From VBDM01 sp035317085 (lineage in GTDB: Bacteria; Pseudomonadota; Gammaproteobacteria; Burkholderiales; SG8-39), in contig DATHHS010000083.1 in assembly GCA_035317085.1 (NCBI GenBank), positions 1 to 30,230 on the forward strand: a DNA stretch of 30,230 bases. The letters run 5' to 3'. This document shows, one piece after another, positions 7,698 to 15,489 of the stretch (its first letter is position 1; each line of letters opens with the position of its first letter). A program made the position numbers and the translations under genes. The notes beneath the pieces are model-generated. The model had not been told where the DNA came from and did no database searches. It saw only the letters and a list, made by a program, of their open reading frames with translations.

Positions 7698-9476
7698 ATG
7701 CGACATCGCACGCGCAGTTTCATCAGAGTCGAATTCGCAGCCCTCGCCGGGGTTTTCGCCATCTCGCTTGCCGCGGGGCTCGCCGCGCCGGCATCGGCCG
7801 CGGATTACACCATGACCGTCAACCGGGACCGGCTGATCAATGCCGAGAACGAGCCGCAGAACTGGCTGATGATGAACGGCGATTACGGCTCCACCCGCTA
7901 TTCGAAGCTCACCCAGATCAACCGCGATAACGTCAAGAATCTCCGGCTCGTGTGGGCCATGGCGCTGGGGGGCATGGCGGATGTCGGACAGAACGGTCCT
8001 GAAAACGAGGTCAATCCGCTCATCGACAACGGTTTCATGTACACGACCGACGGCTGGGGCACTGTCTACAAGATCGACGCCCGCAATCCCGGCAAGGGCG
8101 AGTTCGTCTGGATATGCGACCCCGGCGTGAAGCACCAGGGCAACGTTCCGCGCACACGCGGCATTGCGCTCTGGGAAGACCTCGTGTTCGCCAATCTTCC
8201 GGACGGACGCGTCATCGCGATCAACCGCGACAACGGCGAGATCGTCTGGGACAAGATGGTCGCCGTGACCAACGAATTCGGCAGCCGGGAAAAATTCTTC
8301 ACGGCTCCCATCGCCGCCGACGGCAAGCTGATTGTCGCCAACGGCGCGGGCGACGGGAAAACGCGCGGATGGATTGCGGCGCTCGACGCGCGCACCGGCA
8401 AGGAGCTCTGGCGCTGGTATGCCGTGCCCAAGCCCGGCGACCCAGGCAGTGAAACCTGGAAGGACAAGAACAACGCCTGGAAGACCGGCGGCGCCGGCCT
8501 GTGGCAGACGGGTTCCTACGATCCCGCGACGAAGCTCACCATCTGGGGTACGGGCAATCCGATTCCGCAATACGATCCGCAGGCGCGTCCGGGCGACAAT
8601 CTTTACACCAACTCGGCGGTGGCGATCAACGTCGATACCGGCAAGCTCGCCTGGTATTTCCAATATACGCCCAACGATTCGTGGGATTACGACGAAGTCG
8701 GCATCCACATGCTGTACGACTCCGCGATCGGCGGCCAGCAGCGCAAGGTCGTGGGGCACTTCGCGCGCAACGGGTTTTACTACACGCTCGACCGCACCAC
8801 CGGAAAGTTCATCAAGGCCGACAAGTACGTGAACGATCTGAACTGGACCAAGGGGATCAATCCCAAGACCGGAATGCCGGTCGAATACGATCCGAAGCTC
8901 GACGTGCAGATCTACAACCCCGAGGCACGATCCCTGCGCGGCGATCCGATGAAGCGAACCTGCCCGACCTGGCACGGCGGCATCGCACACCAGCCTACGG
9001 CCTACAATCCGGTCAAGAAGATCGCCTACGGGGCGGGCATCGAAGGCTGCTTCACGCAAAACGGCGCGGTCGTCGCGTTCAGATCGCCGCAGGGCGGCAT
9101 CGACGAAAAGGCGAGCGAAAAGCGGACTTACACCAGCGACCTCTACTACGGTTCCATTACCGCATTCGACACCGTCACCCACAGGGTCGTCGCGAAGGCC
9201 GTCACCGACATCGAGGTCCGCTCGGGCACCGTCGTCACCGCCGGCGGCGTCGTTTTCACCGCGTTGCAGGACGGCTGGGTCGTCGCCTACAACGACGAGA
9301 CGCTCGAGGAACTCTGGCGCTTCAACCTGGGCACGCCGCTCAAGGGCGCGCCGGTGACCTACGCGATCGGATCGAAGCAGTATCTCGCGGTGCAAAGCGG
9401 CGGCCGCCACCTGCATCCTGTGAAGTTCGACAAGCTGGAGAATTCCAGCTATCTGTTCGTGTTCGCGCTGAACTGA
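7698..9476 (+). CDS. PQQ-dependent dehydrogenase with lanthanide-type Asp-x-Asp motif
   Basis: Periplasmic quinoprotein alcohol-type dehydrogenase (592 residues, eight-bladed propeller). The Sec signal ends near ASA-AD (residue 35). GTGNPIPQ supplies the metal-binding Asn287, and NDSWDYDE gives catalytic Asp330 plus Asp332, the extra Asp that marks lanthanide-using enzymes in the XoxF/ExaF sense. Two deviations: the usual metal Glu is Asp219 (GAGDGKTRG), and no adjacent Cys-Cys pair is present before the RGIAL segment. ATG 7698 has GGGGAG ahead of it and leads straight into the signal peptide; longer in-frame starts do not. A cytochrome c gene is convergent 2 bp downstream and is the likely electron acceptor. 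The substrate is not deducible. Confidence 0.9.
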   Translation: MRHRTRSFIRVEFAALAGVFAISLAAGLAAPASAADYTMTVNRDRLINAENEPQNWLMMNGDYGSTRYSKLTQINRDNVKNLRLVWAMALGGMADVGQNGPENEVNPLIDNGFMYTTDGWGTVYKIDARNPGKGEFVWICDPGVKHQGNVPRTRGIALWEDLVFANLPDGRVIAINRDNGEIVWDKMVAVTNEFGSREKFFTAPIAADGKLIVANGAGDGKTRGWIAALDARTGKELWRWYAVPKPGDPGSETWKDKNNAWKTGGAGLWQTGSYDPATKLTIWGTGNPIPQYDPQARPGDNLYTNSAVAINVDTGKLAWYFQYTPNDSWDYDEVGIHMLYDSAIGGQQRKVVGHFARNGFYYTLDRTTGKFIKADKYVNDLNWTKGINPKTGMPVEYDPKLDVQIYNPEARSLRGDPMKRTCPTWHGGIAHQPTAYNPVKKIAYGAGIEGCFTQNGAVVAFRSPQGGIDEKASEKRTYTSDLYYGSITAFDTVTHRVVAKAVTDIEVRSGTVVTAGGVVFTALQDGWVVAYNDETLEELWRFNLGTPLKGAPVTYAIGSKQYLAVQSGGRHLHPVKFDKLENSSYLFVFALN

Positions 9477-9478
9477 AT

Positions 9479-9976
9479 TTATTTCGGAAACTCGCCGCAG
9501 GCTTCGACTTCCGAGCCCCAGTATTCCGTGCATCGGGCGCGGTTCATCGGGCCCTTGCCGATAATTTTCGCGAAGAGGAAATCGGTGAGCATTTCGATCT
9601 CGCGCGGCTGCAGGGTCGCCGGCGGGTCGGCGATGGAGAGACCGAGCCGTTTCAGGTCGGCCTGCTTCATGCCGTAGCAACGCCCGTCGCTGTAGGCGAG
9701 CCTGTCGAAGGCCGGCATGCCTCGTCCGGGGCGGCCGCATTTGATGGTCAGGATCAGGTTGTTGCGGTCGAGCAAGGTCTCGCGCAGGTTGGAGCCGTCC
9801 GGCATCTGGTTGTCCATCTTGCGGCCGTCCGCCGCCCAGCCGTGACACGCCTGGCAATTTCCCTTTTGCTGGAAAAGTCTCATGCCCTCGGCAATGTCGC
9901 CTGGGTCGGGGACCTGCGCTTGCACGGCCGGGGCGGCGAGCAGCCCGGCAACGAACACGATCCCGAAAAGCTTCAC
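9479..9976 (-). CDS. periplasmic monohaem cytochrome c
   Basis: 165-residue exported cytochrome. Signal peptide MKLFGIVFVAGLLAAPAVQA is followed by haem motif CQACH at residues 41-45. CGRPGRGMPAF probably gives the Met ligand. The C-terminal part adds two more cysteines (CTEYWGSEVEACGEFPK), perhaps a disulfide. The start is GTG with a weak ribosome site, 16 bp after the LigI-like amidohydrolase stop, so the two probably form an operon. It ends 2 bp from the convergent PQQ dehydrogenase and resembles the cytochrome c partners of such enzymes. Confidence 0.88.
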   Translation of the reverse strand: MKLFGIVFVAGLLAAPAVQAQVPDPGDIAEGMRLFQQKGNCQACHGWAADGRKMDNQMPDGSNLRETLLDRNNLILTIKCGRPGRGMPAFDRLAYSDGRCYGMKQADLKRLGLSIADPPATLQPREIEMLTDFLFAKIIGKGPMNRARCTEYWGSEVEACGEFPK

Positions 9977-9992
9977 GGCAGATCGCCGCCGC

Positions 9993-10943
9993 TCAAAAAG
10001 CGTAGAGCTTCGCCGGATTGTCCACCAGGATCTTCCTGCGGATCGCCGCGTCGGGCGCCCACACCGGCAGCTGATTCAACACCAGGCCGTCGTCGACCTG
10101 GAAGAGCGGCGTCAGCTCGCTCGCCTGGCGTCCGGAGCTTGAATTCGGATGCGGCCAGTTTGTCCCCCAGACGATGCGCTCGGGGTTCGCCGCAATCAGC
10201 GCTCGGGCGAGGGGGGCGAAGACGTCATAGTCCGTTCGCGAGCCGCCCGAGACCGAGATCTTGACGTAGGCCTTGCCCGACCGGACCAGTTCCACCAGGT
10301 CCGCGAAGCCGGGCTGCTGCGCGCCGAGCTCGGGGCGCGCGTTCGCGAAATGGTCGAACACGACGGGAACCGGCGAGGCGGCAACCAGGTCCTTGATCGC
10401 CGAGACCACCTCCAGGTTGGTGTTCATCTGGACGTGCCAGTGGCGGCCCTTCACGCGCTCGGCGGCTGCCTGGAACTGGCGGCGGCCGGCGGACGGGTCG
10501 TTCTTGCCGCCGGTCGAAAGATTGAGCCGGATGCCGCACACGCCCGCACGGCCCATGGAATCGAGCTCGCTCTCCGGCGTCTTGTCGTCGATGACGGCGA
10601 CACCGCGTGCATTTGCGCCGCGCGCGGCCATGCCGTAGAGCGTGGCCGAATTGTCGGTGCCGTAGACGCTCGGCGTGACGATCACGACGCGCTGCACGCG
10701 AAGCGCCTTGTGCAGTACCGCCATCTCCTCGGGCAGCGCCGTTTCCGGCGTATAGACGCGGCCGGAGAAGAACGGAAATTTCTCCGGGCCGCCGTGAATG
10801 TGGGTATGGCAATCGCAGGCGCCGACCGGCATGTCGAAATTCACCGGCGTGCCCGGCTGCGAGGCTTTGGCAAAACCGGTTCGAACGTGCAGGGTGGCTG
10901 CGGCGGCAATCGCTCCGATCAGGATGTCGCGTCGCGTTGGCAT
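9993..10943 (-). CDS. exported amidohydrolase of the 2-pyrone-4,6-dicarboxylate lactonase (LigI) type
   Basis: 316-residue TIM-barrel hydrolase of COG3618/amidohydro-rel. It begins with a twin-arginine-like signal (PTRRDILIGAIAAAATLHV). Family motifs in order: GACDCHTHIHG (strand-1 HxH), HWHVQMN, VVFDHFAN and ERIVWGTNWPHP. These match LigI-like lactonases, which open the 2-pyrone ring in protocatechuate 4,5-cleavage, but LigI itself is cytoplasmic, so an exported relative probably has another lactone substrate. The ATG at 10943 was chosen because it opens the signal; upstream in-frame sequence only covers the divergent promoter and the TauD gene in antisense. It is upstream of the cytochrome c gene, 16 bp apart, and divergent from the TauD/TfdA dioxygenase. 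Confidence 0.88.
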   Translation of the reverse strand: MPTRRDILIGAIAAAATLHVRTGFAKASQPGTPVNFDMPVGACDCHTHIHGGPEKFPFFSGRVYTPETALPEEMAVLHKALRVQRVVIVTPSVYGTDNSATLYGMAARGANARGVAVIDDKTPESELDSMGRAGVCGIRLNLSTGGKNDPSAGRRQFQAAAERVKGRHWHVQMNTNLEVVSAIKDLVAASPVPVVFDHFANARPELGAQQPGFADLVELVRSGKAYVKISVSGGSRTDYDVFAPLARALIAANPERIVWGTNWPHPNSSSGRQASELTPLFQVDDGLVLNQLPVWAPDAAIRRKILVDNPAKLYAF

Positions 10944-11001
10944 GGGTTGTCCCTCTTGTGGAATCCCGTACGGCCGGGGATCGCCTGTTCGGCGAATCCG
11001 G

Positions 11002-11031
11002 ATTATGTACCCGGGGAGGCGGTTGTTGCAG
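11002..11031 (-). promoter_or_regulatory. promoter for the LigI-like amidohydrolase operon
   Basis: On the minus strand: CTGCAA (11026-11031), 18-bp spacer, CATAAT (11002-11007), about 60 bp before the ATG. The -10 and the adjoining CCGGGTA are the same as in the OsmC promoter at 7600-7627. Confidence 0.45.
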
Positions 11032-11037
11032 CGCGCA

Positions 11038-11066
11038 TTGAACGGGCGAGTGACCTGCGTTAGAGT
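11038..11066 (+). promoter_or_regulatory. promoter for the TauD/TfdA dioxygenase gene
   Basis: TTGAAC (11038-11043), 17-bp spacer, TAGAGT (11061-11066). A start near 11073 would leave a leader of about 27 bases before the ATG at 11100. Confidence 0.5.
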
Positions 11067-11099
11067 GATCGTCGGCAGGATTCTTACGGGAGTTGCGGC

Positions 11100-11969
11100 A
11101 TGTCCGTTGCGTTCGAAGTCGAAGTCGTTCCCACTGGAACCGTCGGAGCCGAGGTGAGAGGCGTGGATCTCGCGGCCGTGACCGGCGCCGGGATCGACGC
11201 GGTCAAGAAAGCCTGGTACCGGCACGACGTTCTCGTATTCCGGGACCAGGAGATGACGGACGACGATCTTCTCGCGTTCTCCAGGCATTTCGGCACGCTC
11301 GATCCGCCGCCGAACCAGGGCGCCGGCCGCAAGTCCCCTCCCGGGTTTCCCGATATCTACGTCGTGTCCAATGTGCTCGACGAAAAGGGCGAGCCGATCG
11401 GGGCGCTCGGTGACGGCGACGCCGCCTGGCACACGGACATGAGCTATGCACCGAAACCGCCGGACGCTTCCATGCTGTATTCGCTCGAACTGCCGACGAA
11501 AGGGGGTGATACCTGGTTTTGCAGCATGAAGGCCGCGCTCGCGAAAATGCCGCGGCAACTGGTCGAACGCATCCGCAACATGGACATCAAGCACGACGGC
11601 ACCTACGATTCCGGCGGCTACGTGCGCAAGGGCATGGCGCCTTCGGAGGACCCGCGCACTTCGGTGGGCACGCCGCATCCCATCATCATCCAGCACCCGG
11701 TATCGGGCGACAGGGCGCTTTACCTCGGCCGCAGGCGCAACGCCTACATCATGGGCCTCGCGCTTCCGGAGTCGGAGCGGCTGCTCGACGAGATCTGGTC
11801 CTACGTGGACACCGCGGTGTACAAGCACAAGTGGGCGCTCGGCGATGTGGTGCTGTGGGACAACCGCACCACCATGCACAGGCGCGACGCCTTCGACCCG
11901 AAGTCGCGCCGCGTGATGCACCGCACGCAGATCAAGGGATCGGGCGCTCCCCAGCGCGCAGTGACTTAG
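11100..11969 (+). CDS. TauD/TfdA-family 2-oxoglutarate dioxygenase
   Basis: 289-residue Fe(II)/2-oxoglutarate oxygenase, cytoplasmic. The iron facial triad is visible as His111-x-Asp113 in AAWHTDMSY and His260 in NRTTMHRRD. The 2-oxoglutarate-binding Arg is in the following RRVMHRTQ. The family hydroxylates small substrates such as taurine, sulfonates, phenoxyacetates or carnitine-like compounds; this sequence is closest in style to the generic TauD/TfdA group and no substrate can be assigned. The ATG has GGGAG ten bases upstream and a good promoter at 11038-11066. It is alone on its strand and ends in a bidirectional hairpin pair shared with the convergent Bug receptor gene. Confidence 0.92.
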   Translation: MSVAFEVEVVPTGTVGAEVRGVDLAAVTGAGIDAVKKAWYRHDVLVFRDQEMTDDDLLAFSRHFGTLDPPPNQGAGRKSPPGFPDIYVVSNVLDEKGEPIGALGDGDAAWHTDMSYAPKPPDASMLYSLELPTKGGDTWFCSMKAALAKMPRQLVERIRNMDIKHDGTYDSGGYVRKGMAPSEDPRTSVGTPHPIIIQHPVSGDRALYLGRRRNAYIMGLALPESERLLDEIWSYVDTAVYKHKWALGDVVLWDNRTTMHRRDAFDPKSRRVMHRTQIKGSGAPQRAVT

Positions 11970-11979
11970 GCAGTATCGA

Positions 11980-12002
11980 AAAAGGGGGCAGCGCCCCCTT
12001 TT
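11980..12002. terminator. bidirectional intrinsic terminator after the dioxygenase gene
   Basis: AAAAGGGGGC / GCCCCCTTTT, a 10-bp perfect stem with an AGC triloop, 11 bp past the TauD/TfdA stop. The A and T runs make it usable in both directions. Confidence 0.85.
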
Positions 12003-12020
12003 ATATCCCCCAAAGTCGGG

Positions 12021-12060
12021 CTGCGGAAAAGCGCTTCCTCGCGAAAGCGTTTTTCCGCAG
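12021..12060. terminator. long hairpin between convergent genes
   Basis: A 16-bp stem (12021-12036 with 12045-12060, one G-T pair) and an 8-base loop lie 14 bp after the minus-strand Bug receptor stop. The arms include runs of four A and five T. It looks like a second terminator or an RNA 3'-end stabiliser, back to back with the one at 11980-12002. Confidence 0.65.
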
Positions 12061-12074
12061 CATGCTAACGATTA

Positions 12075-13070
12075 CTACTCCGGCTTGATGCCGGCGTCGC
12101 GGATGACCGCGGCCCAGCTTTTGAGCTCGGTTCTCACGACGCGTTCGAGCTCCTCGGGGCTGCTGCCCACCGGGTCCGCACCCTGCTCGATGAGCCGCTG
12201 TTTCACCTCCGGCAGGTGCACCACGCGGGCGATCTCCTTCTGCATGCGCGCGACCATGGCTGCGGGCGTCTTCGCAGGGGCGAACATCGCGCACCAGGAA
12301 TCGACCTCGTAGTCCTTCAGGTTCAACTCCTCGGCGACGGTGGGAATGTCCGGCGCGGCAGCGGTGCGTTGCCGCGTCGTGACCGCGAGCGCACGCAGCT
12401 TGCCCGAGCGTGTTTGCGAAAACGCCGCGGACGCGGTGAGGATGAGGAAGGGAACCTGTCCCGCGAGCACGTCCGTGACCGCGGGACCGCCGCCCTTGTA
12501 CGGCACGTGCACGATGTTGATCCCGGTCCTGAGCTTCAGCAGCTCGCCCGCGATATGGCCGGGCGTGCCGCTGCCCGGCGACGCGTAGGCGTAGAAGCCG
12601 GGGCGCTCCTTGGCCGCAGCGACCAATTCGCGCAGCGTCTTCGCCGGCGCGTTAGGGTTCGCGGCGATGAGCTGCGGCGCGCTCACGACGAGCGATACGG
12701 GAGCGAAGTCGCGCGCGACATCGTAGTTGAGCTTGTAGAAGAAGGGATTGATCGTGTGCGAGGAGAGCGTGTACAGGAAGGTGTAACCGTCGGGCGCGCT
12801 CCTGGCCGCCGCTTCGGTGCCGACCACGCCGCCGGCGCCGCCACGGTTCTCGATGACGACAGTCTGCCCGAGGCCTTCCGAGAGCTTGGGCTGCACGATG
12901 CGCGCAGTGATGTCGACGGTGCCCCCGGGCGGGTAGGTCACGATGAGGCGGATAGGCCTGGTCGGATAAGCCTGTCCTGAGCTTGTCGAAGGGTCCTGTG
13001 CGAGCGCCTGCGATCCGATGCCGAGCGCGCAGGCGGCGATCACGCCGAGCGCGGCTTTTGTGTAAGCCAT
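12075..13070 (-). CDS. Bug/TctC-type periplasmic solute receptor
   Basis: 331-residue binding protein of the tripartite tricarboxylate transporter receptor family, which bind carboxylates and related small molecules. After a Sec signal (MAYTKAALGVIAACALGIGS) the mature part shows the hallmark YPTRPIRLIVTYPPGGTVDITAR, GVVGTEAAARSAPDGYT, INIVHVPYKGGGPAVTDVLAGQV and IPTVAE. There are no TctA/TctB genes nearby, as is usual for the many orphan Bug proteins in Burkholderiales. The ATG at 13070 has GGGAG. Between the signal and the mature start lies an extra DPSTSSGQ peptide, encoded by a CTTCGACAAGCTCAGG-type repeat (12971-12996). Confidence 0.93.
   Translation of the reverse strand: MAYTKAALGVIAACALGIGSQALAQDPSTSSGQAYPTRPIRLIVTYPPGGTVDITARIVQPKLSEGLGQTVVIENRGGAGGVVGTEAAARSAPDGYTFLYTLSSHTINPFFYKLNYDVARDFAPVSLVVSAPQLIAANPNAPAKTLRELVAAAKERPGFYAYASPGSGTPGHIAGELLKLRTGINIVHVPYKGGGPAVTDVLAGQVPFLILTASAAFSQTRSGKLRALAVTTRQRTAAAPDIPTVAEELNLKDYEVDSWCAMFAPAKTPAAMVARMQKEIARVVHLPEVKQRLIEQGADPVGSSPEELERVVRTELKSWAAVIRDAGIKPE
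12971..12996 (-). repeat. short dispersed repeat (CTTCGACAAGCTCAGG type) inside a coding frame
   Basis: On the minus strand the sequence CCCTTCGACAAGCTCAGGAC, followed by AGG, lies in frame just after the signal peptide region of the Bug receptor and encodes PSTSSGQ. The AAGCT/AGCTT centre makes the core partly palindromic. From general experience this core recurs in many proteobacterial genomes between and inside genes. Confidence 0.7.
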
Positions 13071-13124
13071 TCTCAACTCCCTTTCAGCATTTTTTTCCGC
13101 CACTTCGGCGTATCTCCCGTGTGT

Positions 13125-13155
13125 GCCACCGAACATACCGGCGAACATCGGTGGC
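13125..13155. repeat. inverted repeat before the MHYT-GGDEF-EAL gene
   Basis: GCCACCGA / TCGGTGGC, 8 bp with a 15-base loop, lies in the divergent region between the Bug receptor and the c-di-GMP gene, 37 bp before the latter's ATG. It is followed by TATC-GCT-GATA. Possible operator or leader hairpin. Confidence 0.5.
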
Positions 13156-13192
13156 CTAGTATCGCTGATACCTGCCGCAACCTTGGACGGGC

Positions 13193-15364
13193 ATGACAGG
13201 CAATTATAATTCCTGGCTGGTCTTTCTTTCGATCGTCGTCGCGACCGTCGCATCCTACGTGGCGCTGGATCTTGCGTCTCGCGTCGCGGCCACGCAAGGA
13301 ACCCGGTCCTCCCGCTACTGGCTGTTCGGCGGCGCGCTCTCCATGGGGACCGGCATCTGGTCGATGCACTTCATCGGCATGCTCGCATTTCAGCTGCCGA
13401 TTCAGATGTCGTACAACATCCCGATCACGCTGGCTTCGCTCCTCATCGCGGCCATCGCGTCGGGTTTTGCGCTCTATTCCATCAGCCACGGCAGCTTGAG
13501 TTGGCGCCGGCTGCTGCTGGCCGGATTGTTGATGGGAATCGGCATCGCCGCCATGCACTACACCGGGATGGCGGCGATGGAATTGAACCCGCCCGTCCGC
13601 TACAGTCCCTCGATTTTCACCGCTTCAGTCGTAATCGCGATTGTCGCCTCGATGGTCGCTCTGTGGATCGCATTTCAATTGCGCACGGAAACGATTTTGT
13701 CGGCGTTCTGGAAGAAGGCCGGCAGTGCCGTCGTCATGGGCGTTGCGATTACCGGCATGCACTATACCGGCATGGCGGCGGCAGTCTTCGCGCCGGACAC
13801 CGTCTGCTCGGTGAGCCCGCAGGACATCAACAATGTCTGGCTCGCGGGCGCGATCGGGGGTTTTACCTTCATGCTCCTGGCGACGACCCTGCTGGTCTCG
13901 GTGTTCGACGCCCATCTCGCCAACCGCGCGGCTAAACACGCGGAAAATCTGCGCCTGGTGAACGTCGACCTGGAAAAGCAGGCCGCCGAGCTTTCCCAGA
14001 CCAACGTGCAGTTGCAGGAGGAAGTGAAGGAGCGCGCGCGCTCCGAGGAGAAAATTCAATATCTCGCGTATCACGACGGCCTCACGACGCTGCCAAACCG
14101 TGCCTTGTTCAGCAAAATTCTGAACCACGGGATCAGCCAGGCGCACCGCCGTAAAAAAGAGCTGGCGGTGCTGTTTATCGACCTCGACCGCTTCAAGAAC
14201 ATCAACGACACGCTCGGGCACGAGGCCGGCGATTCGCTGCTGCAAGAGGTCGGGAAAAGACTCAAGCAATGCCTGCGGGAAAGCGACACCGTCGCCCGCC
14301 TCGGGGGTGACGAGTTCGTGGTGCTGCTGGAGGATCTCGAGGATCAAACGCGCGTGTCGGTGGTGGCGCACAAGATACTGGTCACCCTGGTCAAGCCTTT
14401 CACCACGCTCGGCCAGGAATTTCGCGTCACGGCCAGCATCGGCATCAGCACTTACCCGACGGACGGCGAGGACGAAAAGTCCTTGATGAAAAACGCCGAT
14501 ATTGCGATGTACCGGGCGAAGGAGGAAGGCAAGAACAACTTTCAGTTCTATTCCAAGGAGCTCAACGAGCATTCGTTCGAACGGCTCACCATGGAGTCGA
14601 ACCTGCGGCGCGCCCTGGAGCGCAACGAATTCGAGCTCCACTATCAGCCCAAGGTGGACCTGCGCACCAGCCGGATCACGGGTGTGGAAGCGCTGCTGCG
14701 CTGGCGGCACCCGGAACTCGGGATGGTGGGGCCGCTGCAGTTCATCCCGATGGCGGAGGAGACGGGCCTGATCGTGCCGATCGGCAAATGGGTTCTCCGC
14801 ACGGCGTGCAGGCAGCAAAAAGCATGGCAGGATCAGGGGCTGCCGCAGATGAGCGTGGCCGTCAACCTGTCGGCCCGGCAGTTTTCGGACGAGAACCTCC
14901 TGCAGGACATCACCGCCATAGTCAAGGAAAGCGGAATGGATCCGACTCTCCTGGAGCTGGAAATCACCGAGAGCATGCTCATGCACAACGTCGAGAAGGC
15001 GATACGGACCCTGGACGCGCTCAACGACATGGGCATCCGGCTCGCCATCGACGATTTTGGAACGGGCTATTCCTCGCTCTCGACGCTCAAGCGGTTTCCG
15101 ATCAACACGATCAAGGTCGACCGTTCGTTTATCCGCGACCTTCCCGGCGGGGTCGACGACCATGCCATCACCGACGCCATCATTGCCATGGGTCGGACCC
15201 TGGGCATGACCGTGATTGCCGAGGGTGTCGAAACCAAGGAGCAGGCGGACTACCTGCGCGAGCAGTCCTGCGACGAGTTTCAGGGTTTCTATTTCAAGAA
15301 ACCCATGCCGGCGAACGAGCTCGTAAAACTCCTGCAGGCACCGGTGTTTGGCGAAACTGCCTGA
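13193..15364 (+). CDS. MHYT-GGDEF-EAL membrane c-di-GMP turnover protein
   Basis: 723-residue membrane sensor with both synthesis and breakdown domains for c-di-GMP. The N-terminal seven-helix MHYT sensor shows three signature repeats: MHFIGM (about residue 58), MHYTGM (about 121) and MHYTGM (about 187); in the family these are thought to bind a metal and sense a diatomic gas. A short coiled coil (LEKQAAELSQTNVQLQEEVKER) links to GGDEF, with an intact LGGDEF at 370-375, so cyclase activity is possible. EAL follows with EALLRW at 499-504, EITES and DDFGTGYSSL, consistent with active phosphodiesterase. It resembles the partial gene at the right edge (MTGNYNSWLVFLS versus MTGAYNYWLVFVS). Ribosome site is weak (GGACGGGC). 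Confidence 0.93.
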   Translation: MTGNYNSWLVFLSIVVATVASYVALDLASRVAATQGTRSSRYWLFGGALSMGTGIWSMHFIGMLAFQLPIQMSYNIPITLASLLIAAIASGFALYSISHGSLSWRRLLLAGLLMGIGIAAMHYTGMAAMELNPPVRYSPSIFTASVVIAIVASMVALWIAFQLRTETILSAFWKKAGSAVVMGVAITGMHYTGMAAAVFAPDTVCSVSPQDINNVWLAGAIGGFTFMLLATTLLVSVFDAHLANRAAKHAENLRLVNVDLEKQAAELSQTNVQLQEEVKERARSEEKIQYLAYHDGLTTLPNRALFSKILNHGISQAHRRKKELAVLFIDLDRFKNINDTLGHEAGDSLLQEVGKRLKQCLRESDTVARLGGDEFVVLLEDLEDQTRVSVVAHKILVTLVKPFTTLGQEFRVTASIGISTYPTDGEDEKSLMKNADIAMYRAKEEGKNNFQFYSKELNEHSFERLTMESNLRRALERNEFELHYQPKVDLRTSRITGVEALLRWRHPELGMVGPLQFIPMAEETGLIVPIGKWVLRTACRQQKAWQDQGLPQMSVAVNLSARQFSDENLLQDITAIVKESGMDPTLLELEITESMLMHNVEKAIRTLDALNDMGIRLAIDDFGTGYSSLSTLKRFPINTIKVDRSFIRDLPGGVDDHAITDAIIAMGRTLGMTVIAEGVETKEQADYLREQSCDEFQGFYFKKPMPANELVKLLQAPVFGETA

Positions 15365-15489
15365 TCTCAGACGGGGCCGGCAGAAGCCGCGCGACCCGGC
15401 CTACCAACGACGCGGGGGTTCGTCTGGTGAGCACTGGGGGGTGAATCTGCGGTAGCATCGCGCCACCCGGAATTCGATTGCTTCCCCGT

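Noticed and set aside
9425..9443. Second copy of the CTTCGACAAGCTCAGG repeat in the PQQ dehydrogenase
   Set aside because: The match (TTCGACAAGCTGGAG) encodes FDKLE in a normal C-terminal part of the protein and diverges after the core; chance.
7122..9857. 911-residue open frame on the minus strand across the PQQ dehydrogenase
   Set aside because: It runs antisense through a well-supported gene and a divergent promoter and shows no domain; shadow frame.
10944..11921. Long minus-strand extension of the LigI-like amidohydrolase
   Set aside because: The extension is antisense to the TauD/TfdA gene. The signal peptide and family similarity begin at 10943.
13625..15163. 512-residue minus-strand frame inside the GGDEF-EAL gene
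   Set aside because: Shadow of a gene with intact GGDEF and EAL motifs.
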